Shown one piece after another: positions 33,804-42,045 of a DNA stretch of 45,740 nucleotides (its first letter is position 1; each line of letters opens with the position of its first letter). The position numbers and the translations under genes are program-made. Below the pieces are notes generated by a model, which was given only the letters and a program-made list of their open reading frames with translations, was not told the origin of the DNA and did no database searches. The stretch lies in NCBI GenBank assembly GCA_017541325.1, contig JAFXZI010000014.1, positions 1 through 45,740 on the forward strand, read 5' to 3'. Source of the DNA: Bacilli bacterium. GTDB taxonomy: Bacteria; Bacillota_I; Bacilli_A; RF39; UBA660.

Positions 33804-35205
33804 ATTCACCATCCAAACTCCATGACTTGGCATCAACTACTTTTACCTTAACTATTTTACCAATCAAAGACTTGTCTCCTGGAAAATTAATTAATTTTTT
33901 AGTATCAGTATAACCAAAGAGAATTTTTTTCTTTGTACCTTCCCCTTCTACTAAAACAGATACTGTTTTATTTTCTAACTTTTTATTACTTTCTAGTGAA
34001 TATTTATTTATTAATTCATTTAATTTATATAATCTATCTTCTTTTACAGATTCATCTATTTGTTCTTTAAATTCAGCTGCCGGAGTCTTTTCTCTTGGTG
34101 AATAGATAAATGTATAAGCACTATCATATTTACAATGTTCTACTAAATCTAAAGTTTCATTAAAATCTTCTTCTGTTTCAGTAGGAAAGCCTACAATTAT
34201 ATCAGTTGAAATAACAACTCCTGGTATTCTTTCTCTTATTTTATCAAAAAGAGTTATATATTCTTCTTTTGTATAACGTCTTCCCATAAGTTTTAATACT
34301 CTACTAGATCCACTTTGAACTGGAAGATGAACAAAAGGCATAATATTTTCATATTTTGCTATTACATCAATCATTCCATCAGTAAAATCCCATGGATGAC
34401 TAGTCATAAAGAATATTCTAGGAATACCAGTTTTAGCAACGTCTTCAAGTAAGTTTTCCATATTATATTGATAATCAAAATCTTTTCCGTATGCATTAAC
34501 ATTTTGTCCAAGTAAAGTTACTTCTTTATATCCATCTTTTACTAATTCTTCTACTTCCAAAATTATATCTTTAGGATTTCTACTTCTTTGTTTTCCTCTA
34601 GTAAATGGTACTATACAATAAGTACAAAACTTATCACATCCATAAATAATATTTACATAGGCTTTATAAGGATTATCTCTTTTTACAGGAATACCTTCTA
34701 CAATATTACCTTCTTTAGAGAAGACCTCTATTTCTTGTTTATTTAAAGAAATGGTTTTATTTAAAACTTCTGGTAAATGATGAAGATTATGAGTACCAAT
34801 TACAAAATCTACATATTTACGTTTATTAATTATTTCAGATATAACTCCTTCTTCTTGAGCCATACATCCACAAAGACCAATTATTAAGTCTTTTTTCTCT
34901 TCTTTTAAATGTTTTAATCTACCAAGCATACCAAAAGCTTTATTATGAGCATTTTCTCTAATAGAACAAGTATTTAATATTACAAGATCTGCTTCTTTAT
35001 AATTATCTACATAAGAATAACCCATTTTCTCTATCATTGCTTTTATGTTTTCTGTATCATGTTCATTCATTTGGCAACCATATGTTTTAATAAAATACTT
35101 TTTTCCAACTCCAATAGTACTCAAATTAGAATTAAATACATATTGTTCATCTAATTCTTTATTTTTGCTTCTTTGTTTTGCTTTAACGTAATCAGGAAGT
35201 TCCAT
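33790..35205 (-). CDS. miaB: tRNA-2-methylthio-N6-dimethylallyladenosine synthase
   Basis: 471 residues. Radical SAM methylthiotransferase for position A37 of tRNAs reading UNN codons. N-terminal UPF0004 domain with KTYGCQMNEHD (42-52) and cysteines later, radical SAM motif YGCDKFCTYC, and a C-terminal TRAM domain (ending GEYVGE). Complete length. The first gene of the miaB-ricA-RNHCP-dxs-GH25 run. ATG follows an AGAAGGG site. Confidence 0.96.
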   Translation of the reverse strand: MELPDYVKAKQRSKNKELDEQYVFNSNLSTIGVGKKYFIKTYGCQMNEHDTENIKAMIEKMGYSYVDNYKEADLVILNTCSIRENAHNKAFGMLGRLKHLKEEKKDLIIGLCGCMAQEEGVISEIINKRKYVDFVIGTHNLHHLPEVLNKTISLNKQEIEVFSKEGNIVEGIPVKRDNPYKAYVNIIYGCDKFCTYCIVPFTRGKQRSRNPKDIILEVEELVKDGYKEVTLLGQNVNAYGKDFDYQYNMENLLEDVAKTGIPRIFFMTSHPWDFTDGMIDVIAKYENIMPFVHLPVQSGSSRVLKLMGRRYTKEEYITLFDKIRERIPGVVISTDIIVGFPTETEEDFNETLDLVEHCKYDSAYTFIYSPREKTPAAEFKEQIDESVKEDRLYKLNELINKYSLESNKKLENKTVSVLVEGEGTKKKILFGYTDTKKLINFPGDKSLIGKIVKVKVVDAKSWSLDGEYVGE

Positions 35206-35268
35206 AATAACCCTTCTTTCTCTAACATATTATACTAAAATTAAGATAAATAAAAAAGTAATAATTAA

Positions 35269-35964
35269 TTAACTATTACTTTCTATTAATACAGTTTTAA
35301 TAATACCATCTAGCTTATTTGTTTTATTTTTAGATAAAACTTCATCTTTAATATCCCTATAATCTCTTTTAAAATATTTAACTAACTTTTTCATACGTGG
35401 AACTAATTCTTTACTTTCTAATGAATCCATTATTATTTCTAAATTAGCCATCTTTGTATATTTACCATACTTATTAGTTTTTATATAAGTATCATATAAT
35501 CTTTTAAAAGATGCGATATCAATATTATTAAATCTTCTATCTTCTAATATTTTTATACTTGTATAAATATAATTATTATTAATTGAACGATCTAGAATTG
35601 TTTCACCATTATTATTTTTAATATTTGGTATAAACTCTTTATTCTTAATCAATTTTTTAATAATATCCATTACATGGACATAATTAATAAGTACTAATAT
35701 ATGAGCAAAAGTATTACCATCTTTATTTTGATGGTTAACATTCCAACTTTTATTTTTCATATGTTTTAGTACAAGTTGATATTCACCCTTCATTAATAAT
35801 CTAACTAAAATATCATTTCCATTTTTGTCACAAACATTTATGTCTATCTTATGTTTGCTAAGCAATTTATCTACTATATCTGAATAACCCTCTTTTATTA
35901 GCTCGAAAACGAGCGACGGTTCTTCAATACAAGAAGAGATTGCTTGTTGTTCATCATAAAACAT
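35269..35964 (-). CDS. Ankyrin-repeat-like protein
   Basis: 230 residues. At least three ankyrin-like units: DINVCDKNGNDILVRLLMKG, WNVNHQNKDGNTFAHILVL and FIPNIKNNNGETILDRSIN, each with the xDxNGxT-type turn. The rest is basic and helical. No signal peptide, so likely a cytoplasmic protein-binding adaptor. The start is the ATG with AGAGGTG six bases before it; the longer frame upstream begins inside the promoter. It has a consensus promoter with a palindrome in the spacer, so it is probably repressible. Confidence 0.8.
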   Translation of the reverse strand: MFYDEQQAISSCIEEPSLVFELIKEGYSDIVDKLLSKHKIDINVCDKNGNDILVRLLMKGEYQLVLKHMKNKSWNVNHQNKDGNTFAHILVLINYVHVMDIIKKLIKNKEFIPNIKNNNGETILDRSINNNYIYTSIKILEDRRFNNIDIASFKRLYDTYIKTNKYGKYTKMANLEIIMDSLESKELVPRMKKLVKYFKRDYRDIKDEVLSKNKTNKLDGIIKTVLIESNS

Positions 35965-35998
35965 GTAATACACCTCTTTTTTTAACGTGACGCTTTCT

Positions 35999-36027
35999 AT
36001 TCTAACAAAACCAAGTTTTGATGTCAA
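35999..36027 (-). promoter_or_regulatory. Promoter with built-in operator palindrome
   Basis: TTGACA (36022-36027) and TAGAAT (35999-36004), 17-bp spacer. The spacer contains a perfect inverted repeat CAAAAC-CAA-GTTTTG (36006-36020). A dimeric repressor binding there would block RNA polymerase. No regulator gene is adjacent. Confidence 0.72.
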
Positions 36028-36033
36028 TACAAC

Positions 36034-36058
36034 TAAAAAGCAGTCATAATGACTGCTT
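36034..36058 (-). terminator. Terminator of the NPKTG surface-protein gene
   Basis: 8-bp stem AAGCAGTC/GACTGCTT (36038-36045 and 36051-36058) with TTTTTAG on the minus strand. Confidence 0.85.
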
Positions 36059-36070
36059 ATATTAAAACCA

Positions 36071-37210
36071 TTAATTTAAATAGTTTTTCTTCTTATTTAT
36101 AGCGAAGAAAATAATTATTAAAACAGCAATTAATAAGAATATAATATTAACATCAAACAATCCTGTTTTTGGATTATTTGCTTCTTCAGGATTAGGTAAT
36201 CCCTCTAATTGAACAATAGTATCTTCTGATTTAACTTGTGTTACTACTTGATCACTCATAACATATGAGTTACCAATGTATTTATTAGTTGTTAAAGCAG
36301 ATTCAGGTACAATTGCTTCGTAGGTAAAAGTATGTTCTTCTTCAGGAGCTAATGAACTATAATTCCAAGTAATAATATTCTTTGATTTATTATAAACTCC
36401 TCTATCACTAACAGAATCTTCTTTAACTGTAATTCCTTCAGGAACATTAGTTACAATTATATTATTTAAAGAATCACCTTTTCCAACATTAGAAACTTTT
36501 ACATTATATTTTAATTTTCTATTATTAGTAGCATTATAACTTAATACATCATTTACAGTATTAGATATTTTTAATTCAGGAAGTCCCTCATTTACGAAGA
36601 AATATATAACTTCAAAGCATGCAGAACCCCACATACTATCTTCATCAGTAGTAGCAATTTGTCCATAAAAAGAAGTATTATCAGAATCACACATTCTTGC
36701 TACTCTATCATTATTTTCTATTTCAATACCTGATACAAAATGAGAATAATCTAATGATGAATCATTTTTTGTCATCATTATTTCAGATTGTTCTGCATAC
36801 ATGTTAATTTCCATTTTTGTAATATTATTATTTTCATCATAAGTAAAATCAATATCAGTTCCAGCAAAAAATATAATATCTTCTTTCTTATATCCTGTAG
36901 GCGCACTTTCTTCTACAACTTTAAGTGGAGTATAAAACCAATGGTCAGCTTTAACTCTATCTACATCTTCTTTTGTTTTTAAACTCTTAATAATTTGTTG
37001 ATATTCACTTGGTAGTAATGATAGTGCATCATCTGTTTCAACTATACCCTCAAAGATATATGCTTTATCTGATCTACGAGATACATTAACATTTAAGGTT
37101 TTTGTTTTGTCATAGTTCATTACTTTTAAAGTTGTATCAGGTAGATTTTTATAAGATGTATCAACTAAAAATAAACCAAATTCAAAATCTATTTTTCCAT
37201 TAGCATTCAT
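36071..37210 (-). CDS. DUF11-type surface protein with NPKTG sorting signal, no signal peptide
   Basis: 379 residues. The C-terminus is a complete cell-wall anchor: NPKTG, a hydrophobic helix (LFDVNIIFLLIAVLIIIFFAI) and basic KKKNYLN. Residues about 215-330 resemble DUF11-type repeats (VSNVGKGDSLNNIIVTNVP, WNYSSLAPEEEHTFTYEAIVP). The N-terminus, MNANGKIDFEFGLFLVDTSY, is not a signal peptide, and the frame closes within eight codons upstream. It still has AGGATG and an extended -10 box upstream, so it may be a truncated gene or be expressed in this form. Sortase variant and fate unknown. Confidence 0.75.
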   Translation of the reverse strand: MNANGKIDFEFGLFLVDTSYKNLPDTTLKVMNYDKTKTLNVNVSRRSDKAYIFEGIVETDDALSLLPSEYQQIIKSLKTKEDVDRVKADHWFYTPLKVVEESAPTGYKKEDIIFFAGTDIDFTYDENNNITKMEINMYAEQSEIMMTKNDSSLDYSHFVSGIEIENNDRVARMCDSDNTSFYGQIATTDEDSMWGSACFEVIYFFVNEGLPELKISNTVNDVLSYNATNNRKLKYNVKVSNVGKGDSLNNIIVTNVPEGITVKEDSVSDRGVYNKSKNIITWNYSSLAPEEEHTFTYEAIVPESALTTNKYIGNSYVMSDQVVTQVKSEDTIVQLEGLPNPEEANNPKTGLFDVNIIFLLIAVLIIIFFAINKKKNYLN

Positions 37211-37235
37211 GCTTATCATCCTACTTTCTAACATA

Positions 37236-37286
37236 ATTATATCATTACAATTGTTTGTTTACACTAATTTTATATGTAAATAGTGT
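37236..37286 (-). promoter_or_regulatory. Promoter region with nested inverted repeats
   Basis: An extended -10 TGATATAAT (37236-37244) precedes the NPKTG gene. Upstream are two nested inverted repeats: ACACTA/TAGTGT (37261-37266, 37281-37286) and TTTACA/TGTAAA (37258-37263, 37275-37280). They could be an operator. Only the pattern is visible. Confidence 0.4.
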
Positions 37287-37289
37287 CAA

Positions 37290-37313
37290 ATAAAAAAGAG
37301 TATTTCTACTCTT
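37290..37313 (-). terminator. Terminator of the 168-residue membrane protein
   Basis: 7-bp stem AAGAGTA/TACTCTT (37296-37302 and 37307-37313), T run on the minus strand, overlapping the stop codon. Confidence 0.75.
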
Positions 37314-37812
37314 CAATAATATCAGGATTAACTGTCATACAGAACGTATTATAATCTTCTGTTGTATAATGAATCTTTATCGTTTTAATCGCAACATTTT
37401 TCTTAACTTCTATATCTGTAATAAAGAATTTACCAACATTATTATAATAATATGGTTTATCTGTTTCACAATAATACAAGTCATATATTTCTGAATTATT
37501 TAACTCTTCATCAAAGAATTCTTTTACAAATTTAGTTTTACCTAAAGTTTTTAATGTAATAACTCCATCTTTATCACTTACAAAATATGTAAATCTAGGA
37601 ATATTAACTGATACTTTAACTCCTCCTATTTTATGTTCATATTTAGTATGAATAAAAGTTTTATTACATAATACTAAAAATGCAAGTATTAATACTATAA
37701 ATAAAATAATTCCTTCTATAACAAAATTTCTTTTCTTATATGTATTTAACTCTTTTTTAGACATTCTATTTGTCTTGTGAGTTACCTTTCTTTTTGTTTT
37801 TTTATTTTCCAT
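37306..37812 (-). CDS. Single-pass membrane protein, unknown
   Basis: 168 residues. Very basic cytoplasmic N-terminus (about 1-28), one membrane helix (about 31-49), then an extracellular domain of about 115 residues, beta-rich, with several Tyr and Cys. No family recognised. Site AGAGGGTG before the ATG. It has its own terminator and is followed by the NPKTG gene promoter. Confidence 0.7.
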   Translation of the reverse strand: MENKKTKRKVTHKTNRMSKKELNTYKKRNFVIEGIILFIVLILAFLVLCNKTFIHTKYEHKIGGVKVSVNIPRFTYFVSDKDGVITLKTLGKTKFVKEFFDEELNNSEIYDLYYCETDKPYYYNNVGKFFITDIEVKKNVAIKTIKIHYTTEDYNTFCMTVNPDIIEE

Positions 37813-37851
37813 ATAGACACCCTCTATTCTTCTAAAATTATATAATATAAC

Positions 37852-37998
37852 CTAAGAATTATCAACTGATAAAACAGTATCGTACAAATCTTTAGCAGAT
37901 TGCAGATCTATTTGTTTGGTATCAAATAATTTCTTTTCTTGTTCTTCTGATTCAAGTCCTTCGACTTCTTCCCAATATTTAATCCATTCTTTATCCAT
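37852..37998 (-). CDS. Small acidic protein of 48 residues
   Basis: A short frame, MDKEWIKYWEEVEGLESEEQ followed by 28 more residues ending SVDNS, with TAGAGGT six bases before its ATG. Acidic and helical. Codon use matches the neighbours. It lies just before the 168-residue membrane protein gene in the same direction, 39 bp apart, and may be in its transcript. No family recognised. The good ribosome binding site and clean stop favour a real gene. Confidence 0.6.
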   Translation of the reverse strand: MDKEWIKYWEEVEGLESEEQEKKLFDTKQIDLQSAKDLYDTVLSVDNS

Positions 37999-38081
37999 AA
38001 TATACCTCTACCTATATGATAACATAAAAAAAGAAAAGTAGACACGCTTATGTAAATCATTGCTGTAAATCATCGTAAAAT

Positions 38082-38107
38082 AAAAAACCTTATATGATAT
38101 AAGGTTT
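38082..38107 (-). terminator. Terminator of the tRNA-Lys/tRNA-Ser unit
   Basis: 9-bp stem AAACCTTAT/ATAAGGTTT (38085/38086-38093 and 38099-38107), T run on the minus strand, right after tRNA-Ser. Confidence 0.85.
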
Positions 38108-38115
38108 ATTACTTC

Positions 38116-38206
38116 TGGCGGAGACAGAGAGATTTGAACTCTCGCGACAGTTGCCCGTCCTACACCCTTAGCAGGGGCGCCTCTTCGACCACTTGAGTAT
38201 GTCTCC
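38116..38206 (-). tRNA. tRNA-Ser (GCT)
   Basis: 91 nt with encoded CCA. Acceptor GGAGACA/TGTCTCC, anticodon loop CTGCTAA with GCT, long variable arm (class II) as expected for serine, T arm GAGAGTTCAAATCTCTC. Downstream of tRNA-Lys by about 16 bp. Confidence 0.95.
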
Positions 38207-38222
38207 GTATTTTTATAAAAAA

Positions 38223-38298
38223 TGGTGTCCCCTTAGGGATTCGAACCCTAGACCCACTGATTAAGAGTCAGTTGCTCTACCAACTGAGCTAAGGAGAC
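38223..38298 (-). tRNA. tRNA-Lys (CTT)
   Basis: 76 nt with encoded CCA. Acceptor GTCTCCT/AGGGGAC (one G-U pair), D arm TAGCTCAGTTGGTAGAGC, anticodon loop CTCTTAA with CTT, T arm TAGGGTTCGAATCCCTA. First of the two-tRNA unit. Confidence 0.95.
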
Positions 38299-38319
38299 AC
38301 AAAACATAATTACTAATAA

Positions 38320-38347
38320 AGTATATCATAAAATAAGAAAAAAACAA
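38320..38347 (-). promoter_or_regulatory. Promoter of tRNA-Lys/tRNA-Ser
   Basis: TTGTTT (38342-38347) and TATACT (38320-38325), 16-bp spacer, with a TGA just before the -10 box. Confidence 0.55.
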
Positions 38348-38379
38348 ATATTTTTTAATATTCTAGGCTATTTCATAAA

Positions 38380-38398
38380 AAAAAGCACTAAGTGCTTT
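38380..38398 (-). terminator. Terminator of the Flp-type pilin gene
   Basis: AAAGCAC/GTGCTTT stem (38382-38388 and 38392-38398) followed by a T8 run on the minus strand, overlapping the stop codon. Confidence 0.8.
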
Positions 38399-38588
38399 AT
38401 TTGCAATATCCATCTCCAGGATTCTTTCCTTCTACATATTCTTTATCAGAAATACTACATGATGTTTTAGTAATACTATCTTTAATATAACCACCAAAAG
38501 TATTAATAATTCCTATTACGATAACTGAAATTAAAGCAATTATCAAAACATATTCAACTAATGCTTGCCCTTTTTTATTATTTCTCAT
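38397..38588 (-). CDS. Flp/TadE-like type IVb prepilin
   Basis: 63 residues. Short basic leader then the type III signal motif KKGQALVEYVLIIALISVIV: Gly before the cut, Glu at mature +5, and one hydrophobic helix, as in Flp pilins of Tad systems. The C-terminal part has two Cys. A prepilin peptidase should cleave after the Gly. Start at the ATG 38588 after GGTGATTTA; the longer frame upstream lacks a site. No other Tad gene is in the window, so the machinery must lie elsewhere or the protein acts alone. A DUF192 gene is divergent. Confidence 0.82.
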   Translation of the reverse strand: MRNNKKGQALVEYVLIIALISVIVIGIINTFGGYIKDSITKTSCSISDKEYVEGKNPGDGYCK

Positions 38589-38619
38589 CACTAAATCACC
38601 ATACCCTTTAGATAATTTA

Positions 38620-38648
38620 ATTTTATAATGATTGGTACTTTTTGTCAA
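38620..38648 (-). promoter_or_regulatory. Promoter of the pilin gene
   Basis: TTGACA (38643-38648) and TAAAAT (38620-38625), 17-bp spacer. The plus-strand DUF192 promoter must overlap here (a TGATATAGT box is near 38653-38661). Confidence 0.65.
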
Positions 38649-38677
38649 TAATATGATATAGTAAAAATGGTGATAAA

Positions 38678-38971
38678 ATGGACCATATAAAAGTAATTGA
38701 AGCCAAATGTTTTAAAGATAGACTATTTGGTTTAATAGGTAAAAAAAATATAGATTATTGCTTATTATTTAAAAGATGTAATAGTATCCATACCTTCTTT
38801 ATGAAAGAAGCTATTGATGTCATTATGACTGATAAAGATAATAAGATTATATATATTAAAAAAAATATGAAAAAAAACAGAATTATTCTTCCTAAAAAAG
38901 GAGTATATCAAACATATGAATTTCCAAATAATTATATCAAAAATTTAAAAAAAGGTGATATTTTAAAATAA
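38678..38971 (+). CDS. DUF192 family protein
   Basis: 97 residues. Matches DUF192: N-terminal AKCFKDRLFGLIGK, the CNSIHTFFMKEAIDVIMTDKD core, and IILPKKGVYQTYEFPNNY. No signal peptide, unlike many family members that are exported. The function is unknown, although family genes often sit near Tad/Flp pilus genes, as here with the divergent prepilin. It is one of only three genes on the plus strand. Confidence 0.87.
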   Translation: MDHIKVIEAKCFKDRLFGLIGKKNIDYCLLFKRCNSIHTFFMKEAIDVIMTDKDNKIIYIKKNMKKNRIILPKKGVYQTYEFPNNYIKNLKKGDILK

Positions 38972-38980
38972 CACCTTTTT
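38947..38980. terminator. Bidirectional terminator between DUF192 and the next gene
   Basis: AAAAAGGTG/CACCTTTTT stem (near 38949-38957 and 38972-38980) around an AT palindrome, flanked by A and T runs on both sides. Confidence 0.75.
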
Positions 38981-38981
38981 A

Positions 38982-39701
38982 TTATACATATTTAAGTGAT
39001 TTAGCAACACCTTTTTCGTATTGCTTTTCTCTTTTTCTCATCATTCTTCTAGCACATCTACCAGCTTTTCTATATTGTGGTGGATTTGCACTTTCTATTG
39101 AATCAAATCTAATTCTTTTTCTAGAAAGATCTCCAGCTTTTTTATAGAATTCTTCTGTTAATGCAAATTCTGGAAACTCCATTGCAATATAAGTAATTCC
39201 ACTTAAAAATACTGGATCATATGAAGAATTTCCTTCTCCACTAATTATTTTTTCAAAAATTCCTGGCATAGCGATTAAAAACCCTTTATATTCAGGATCT
39301 GATAGTCCTACTTCTGATGCTTTAAGACATTTATTTTGTTCTGTTAATTTGCTAGTTCTTTCTGGTGCAACATGTCTTAAATAATGATAAGCTTCTTCTT
39401 GATTTGCAAGATATCTATATTTTTTGCAAAGCAAATCGAAAAATTGATCTTCTTCTGGAATATCAAACTCACTACTTAAATAACTATTATATCCTTTTAA
39501 TAGAACATCCCCTATTCCTTTTGAACATTCTTTAAAATAAAATCCATAATTAGCATCATCCATAACAGTATATAATCCTGATACGAATGTATCAAAATCC
39601 TCAATAGTTGTTGAATACTTTCTTAATAATTCATCACTATCCATTGATAGAACATCACTTTGGACTTCTAGAGCCTCTCTAATTTTTCTTACGTTTATCA
39701 C
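38982..39701 (-). CDS. Unknown protein coupled to lon
   Basis: 239 residues, no family recognised. Helical, acidic in the middle and strongly basic at the C-terminus (RCARRMMRKREKQYEKG), which may bind nucleic acid or acidic partners. The start is a GTG with AGGAGG seven bases ahead, inside the lon coding end; it overlaps lon by 23 bp, so translation is likely coupled. The tight coupling hints at a Lon-related role, but that is inference. A plus-strand DUF192 gene converges on its end. Confidence 0.7.
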   Translation of the reverse strand: MINVRKIREALEVQSDVLSMDSDELLRKYSTTIEDFDTFVSGLYTVMDDANYGFYFKECSKGIGDVLLKGYNSYLSSEFDIPEEDQFFDLLCKKYRYLANQEEAYHYLRHVAPERTSKLTEQNKCLKASEVGLSDPEYKGFLIAMPGIFEKIISGEGNSSYDPVFLSGITYIAMEFPEFALTEEFYKKAGDLSRKRIRFDSIESANPPQYRKAGRCARRMMRKREKQYEKGVAKSLKYV

Positions 39702-42018
39702 TTTTTCTTCCTCCTTTTATTTTTTCATATATTTCATCATATTTACCTACTAAAATGAATTCTAAATCATTTTTTATTTCATCAGGAATTTCAGATAAAT
39801 CTCTTTCATTCTCTTTAGGAATAAAAATAGTTTTCATCATTGCTCTATGAGCACCAATTACTTTTTCTTTTAGTCCTCCTATTGGTAATATTTTACCTCT
39901 AATAGTAATCTCTCCAGTCATAGCAATTGTTGATGGAATTTTCATTTCAGTAAACAAACTGATCAAAGCAGTTGTTAGGGCTATACCAGCACTTGGACCC
40001 TCTTTTGGAACGCCTCCTTCTGGTACATGGATATGGATATTACTATTTTCTAACTTTTCCATATCAATCTTAAATTTATCAGCATTCGCTTTTATATAAC
40101 TAAAGGCAATTTGAGCGGATTCTTGCATAACCTCTCCTAAAGATCCTGTAAGAATAAGTTCTCCTTTCCCTTTATACATAGTTGTTTCAATAGGTAGTAT
40201 ATCTCCACCATATTTAGTATAAGCAAGTCCATTTACTATACCGACATGACCTACATCATCATTTTCATGATAAAAATACTTTTCATTACCTAAATAATCT
40301 TTAATATTATCTTCTGTAAGATTAAAACTCTCTTTTGATTTATCTACTACTATTTTCTTAACTATCTTTCTAATAATAGTTGCAATTAATCTTTCAAGTT
40401 CTCTTACTCCACTTTCTTTAGTATAATTTCTAATAATTGTAAGTAGAGCTTCATCAGTAAATGTAATTCTATTTTTCTTAACTCCATGTTCTTCTAATTG
40501 ATTAGGAACTAAATAAATCTTTGCAATATCTAATTTTTCATATTCTGTATAACTAGATAATTCTATTATTTCTAAACGATCTTTTAACTCTGTTGGAATT
40601 TGATCAATATAGTTAGCAGTTGCAATAAACATAACACTACTTAAATCATATTCTTCTTCAAGATAATGATCAGTAAACTTAGCATTTTGTTCTTTATCTA
40701 ATACTTCAAGTAAAGCACTAGCAGGATCTCCTTTAATATCTTTAGTCATTTTATCAATTTCATCGATAATAAATACTGGATTAGAAGTACCGGCTTTTTT
40801 CATTCCTTGAATTATAAGTCCAGGAGCAGCTCCAACATAAGTTCTTCTATGACCAACAATTTCTGCTTCGTCATTAACTCCTCCTACACTTATCTTAGTA
40901 GTAGTTCTATTCAAACTTCTTGCAATACTTTGAGCAAGAGTAGTTTTACCTACTCCAGGAGGTCCAACTAAACACATAATAGGACTTCTTAAACTATCTT
41001 TGTTTTGCTTTACTGCAAGATATTCTATTATTCTATCTTTAACTGAATCAAGAGCATAATGAGATTTATCTAAATCTTTCTTAACCTTGTTCAAATCATT
41101 TTCATCTTTAGTAAAATTATTCCATGGAATACTTAACATCCAATCAATATAAGTACTTATTATACCTAATTCTGGAGAATTAGGATTACATGCCTCATAT
41201 CTATTAATTTCATTTTCAAGTCTTTGTTTAATTTTTTGTGGACAATTCAGATTCTTGGCTTTTAGACGAAGTTCATCTACTTCAAAATCATGATCATGCA
41301 AGTCTCCTAGTTCTTCTTTTATTACCTTTATTTTTTCACGTAATACAAATTCTCTTTGACTCTTTTCAAGTTCTCTATTTACTTCTTCTTCTATTTGTTT
41401 TTCTAATTTTAAAATCTCTACATCTTTGTTAATATCATCTAGTATCATTTTTACTCTCTTTGTTGCTGAAAATTCTGTAATATATTCTTGCTTTCTTTCA
41501 ACTGAAATTGGTAAGAATAATGCTACTATATCAGTTAATTGATTTATATCATTTATTCCTGCAATTTGTGAAAGAACAGTATTAGACATATAAGGTACTT
41601 CTTTTACATACATTTCTATATGTTTAATAAGACTTCTTACATAAGCAAGTTCTTCTTTCATTTCTAATTGTTCTTCTTCTACAGTTGAAACAATCGCATC
41701 ACAAATACTATCTTCTTTAGTATAAGTATGGACATATCCTCTATGTAATCCAGATATTACTACCCTAGTTTTTCCATTAGGCATATCTATTTTCATCTTA
41801 ACAGATCCAACTACACCTACTTTAGGCAATTCAGTTATATCAGGATCTACTTCAAGTTCATCTTTAGGATTAACTACTAATAATTGATTAGAATAATAAT
41901 CCTCGGCTAATGCTATTATTTTTTTGTCGACATCTTTATCCAGTTCAATTCTAATCTCACTGTTTGGAAATAAGACCATGTTTCTAATTAAAAGTACTGG
42001 TAAATTTGTCTTCATCAT
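39679..42018 (-). CDS. lon: ATP-dependent protease Lon
   Basis: 779 residues, full length. N-terminal LAN domain, AAA+ module with Walker A GPPGVGKTT and Walker B PVFIIDEID, and a C-terminal serine protease domain with PKEGPSAG (catalytic Ser) and the following GLKEKVIGAHR lysine. Degrades misfolded and regulatory proteins. Start at the ATG 42018 (TATGATG) placed 8 bases after GGAGG; an earlier frame begins inside that site. A strong promoter lies directly upstream, and I see no HrcA-type or CtsR-type operator. Confidence 0.96.
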   Translation of the reverse strand: MMKTNLPVLLIRNMVLFPNSEIRIELDKDVDKKIIALAEDYYSNQLLVVNPKDELEVDPDITELPKVGVVGSVKMKIDMPNGKTRVVISGLHRGYVHTYTKEDSICDAIVSTVEEEQLEMKEELAYVRSLIKHIEMYVKEVPYMSNTVLSQIAGINDINQLTDIVALFLPISVERKQEYITEFSATKRVKMILDDINKDVEILKLEKQIEEEVNRELEKSQREFVLREKIKVIKEELGDLHDHDFEVDELRLKAKNLNCPQKIKQRLENEINRYEACNPNSPELGIISTYIDWMLSIPWNNFTKDENDLNKVKKDLDKSHYALDSVKDRIIEYLAVKQNKDSLRSPIMCLVGPPGVGKTTLAQSIARSLNRTTTKISVGGVNDEAEIVGHRRTYVGAAPGLIIQGMKKAGTSNPVFIIDEIDKMTKDIKGDPASALLEVLDKEQNAKFTDHYLEEEYDLSSVMFIATANYIDQIPTELKDRLEIIELSSYTEYEKLDIAKIYLVPNQLEEHGVKKNRITFTDEALLTIIRNYTKESGVRELERLIATIIRKIVKKIVVDKSKESFNLTEDNIKDYLGNEKYFYHENDDVGHVGIVNGLAYTKYGGDILPIETTMYKGKGELILTGSLGEVMQESAQIAFSYIKANADKFKIDMEKLENSNIHIHVPEGGVPKEGPSAGIALTTALISLFTEMKIPSTIAMTGEITIRGKILPIGGLKEKVIGAHRAMMKTIFIPKENERDLSEIPDEIKNDLEFILVGKYDEIYEKIKGGRKSDKRKKN

Positions 42019-42045
42019 AGTCATCGCCTCCAAAATATGTTTCTT

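Noticed and set aside
38051-38073. Direct repeat TGTAAATCAT twice, 3 bases apart
   Set aside because: Two short copies in a small gap with no third copy, no inverted flanks and no gene beside that would explain it. It may be a weak regulatory site, but there is no support.
41238-41432. Plus-strand frame inside lon
   Set aside because: Shadow of the conserved lon gene; no start signal and no conserved sequence.
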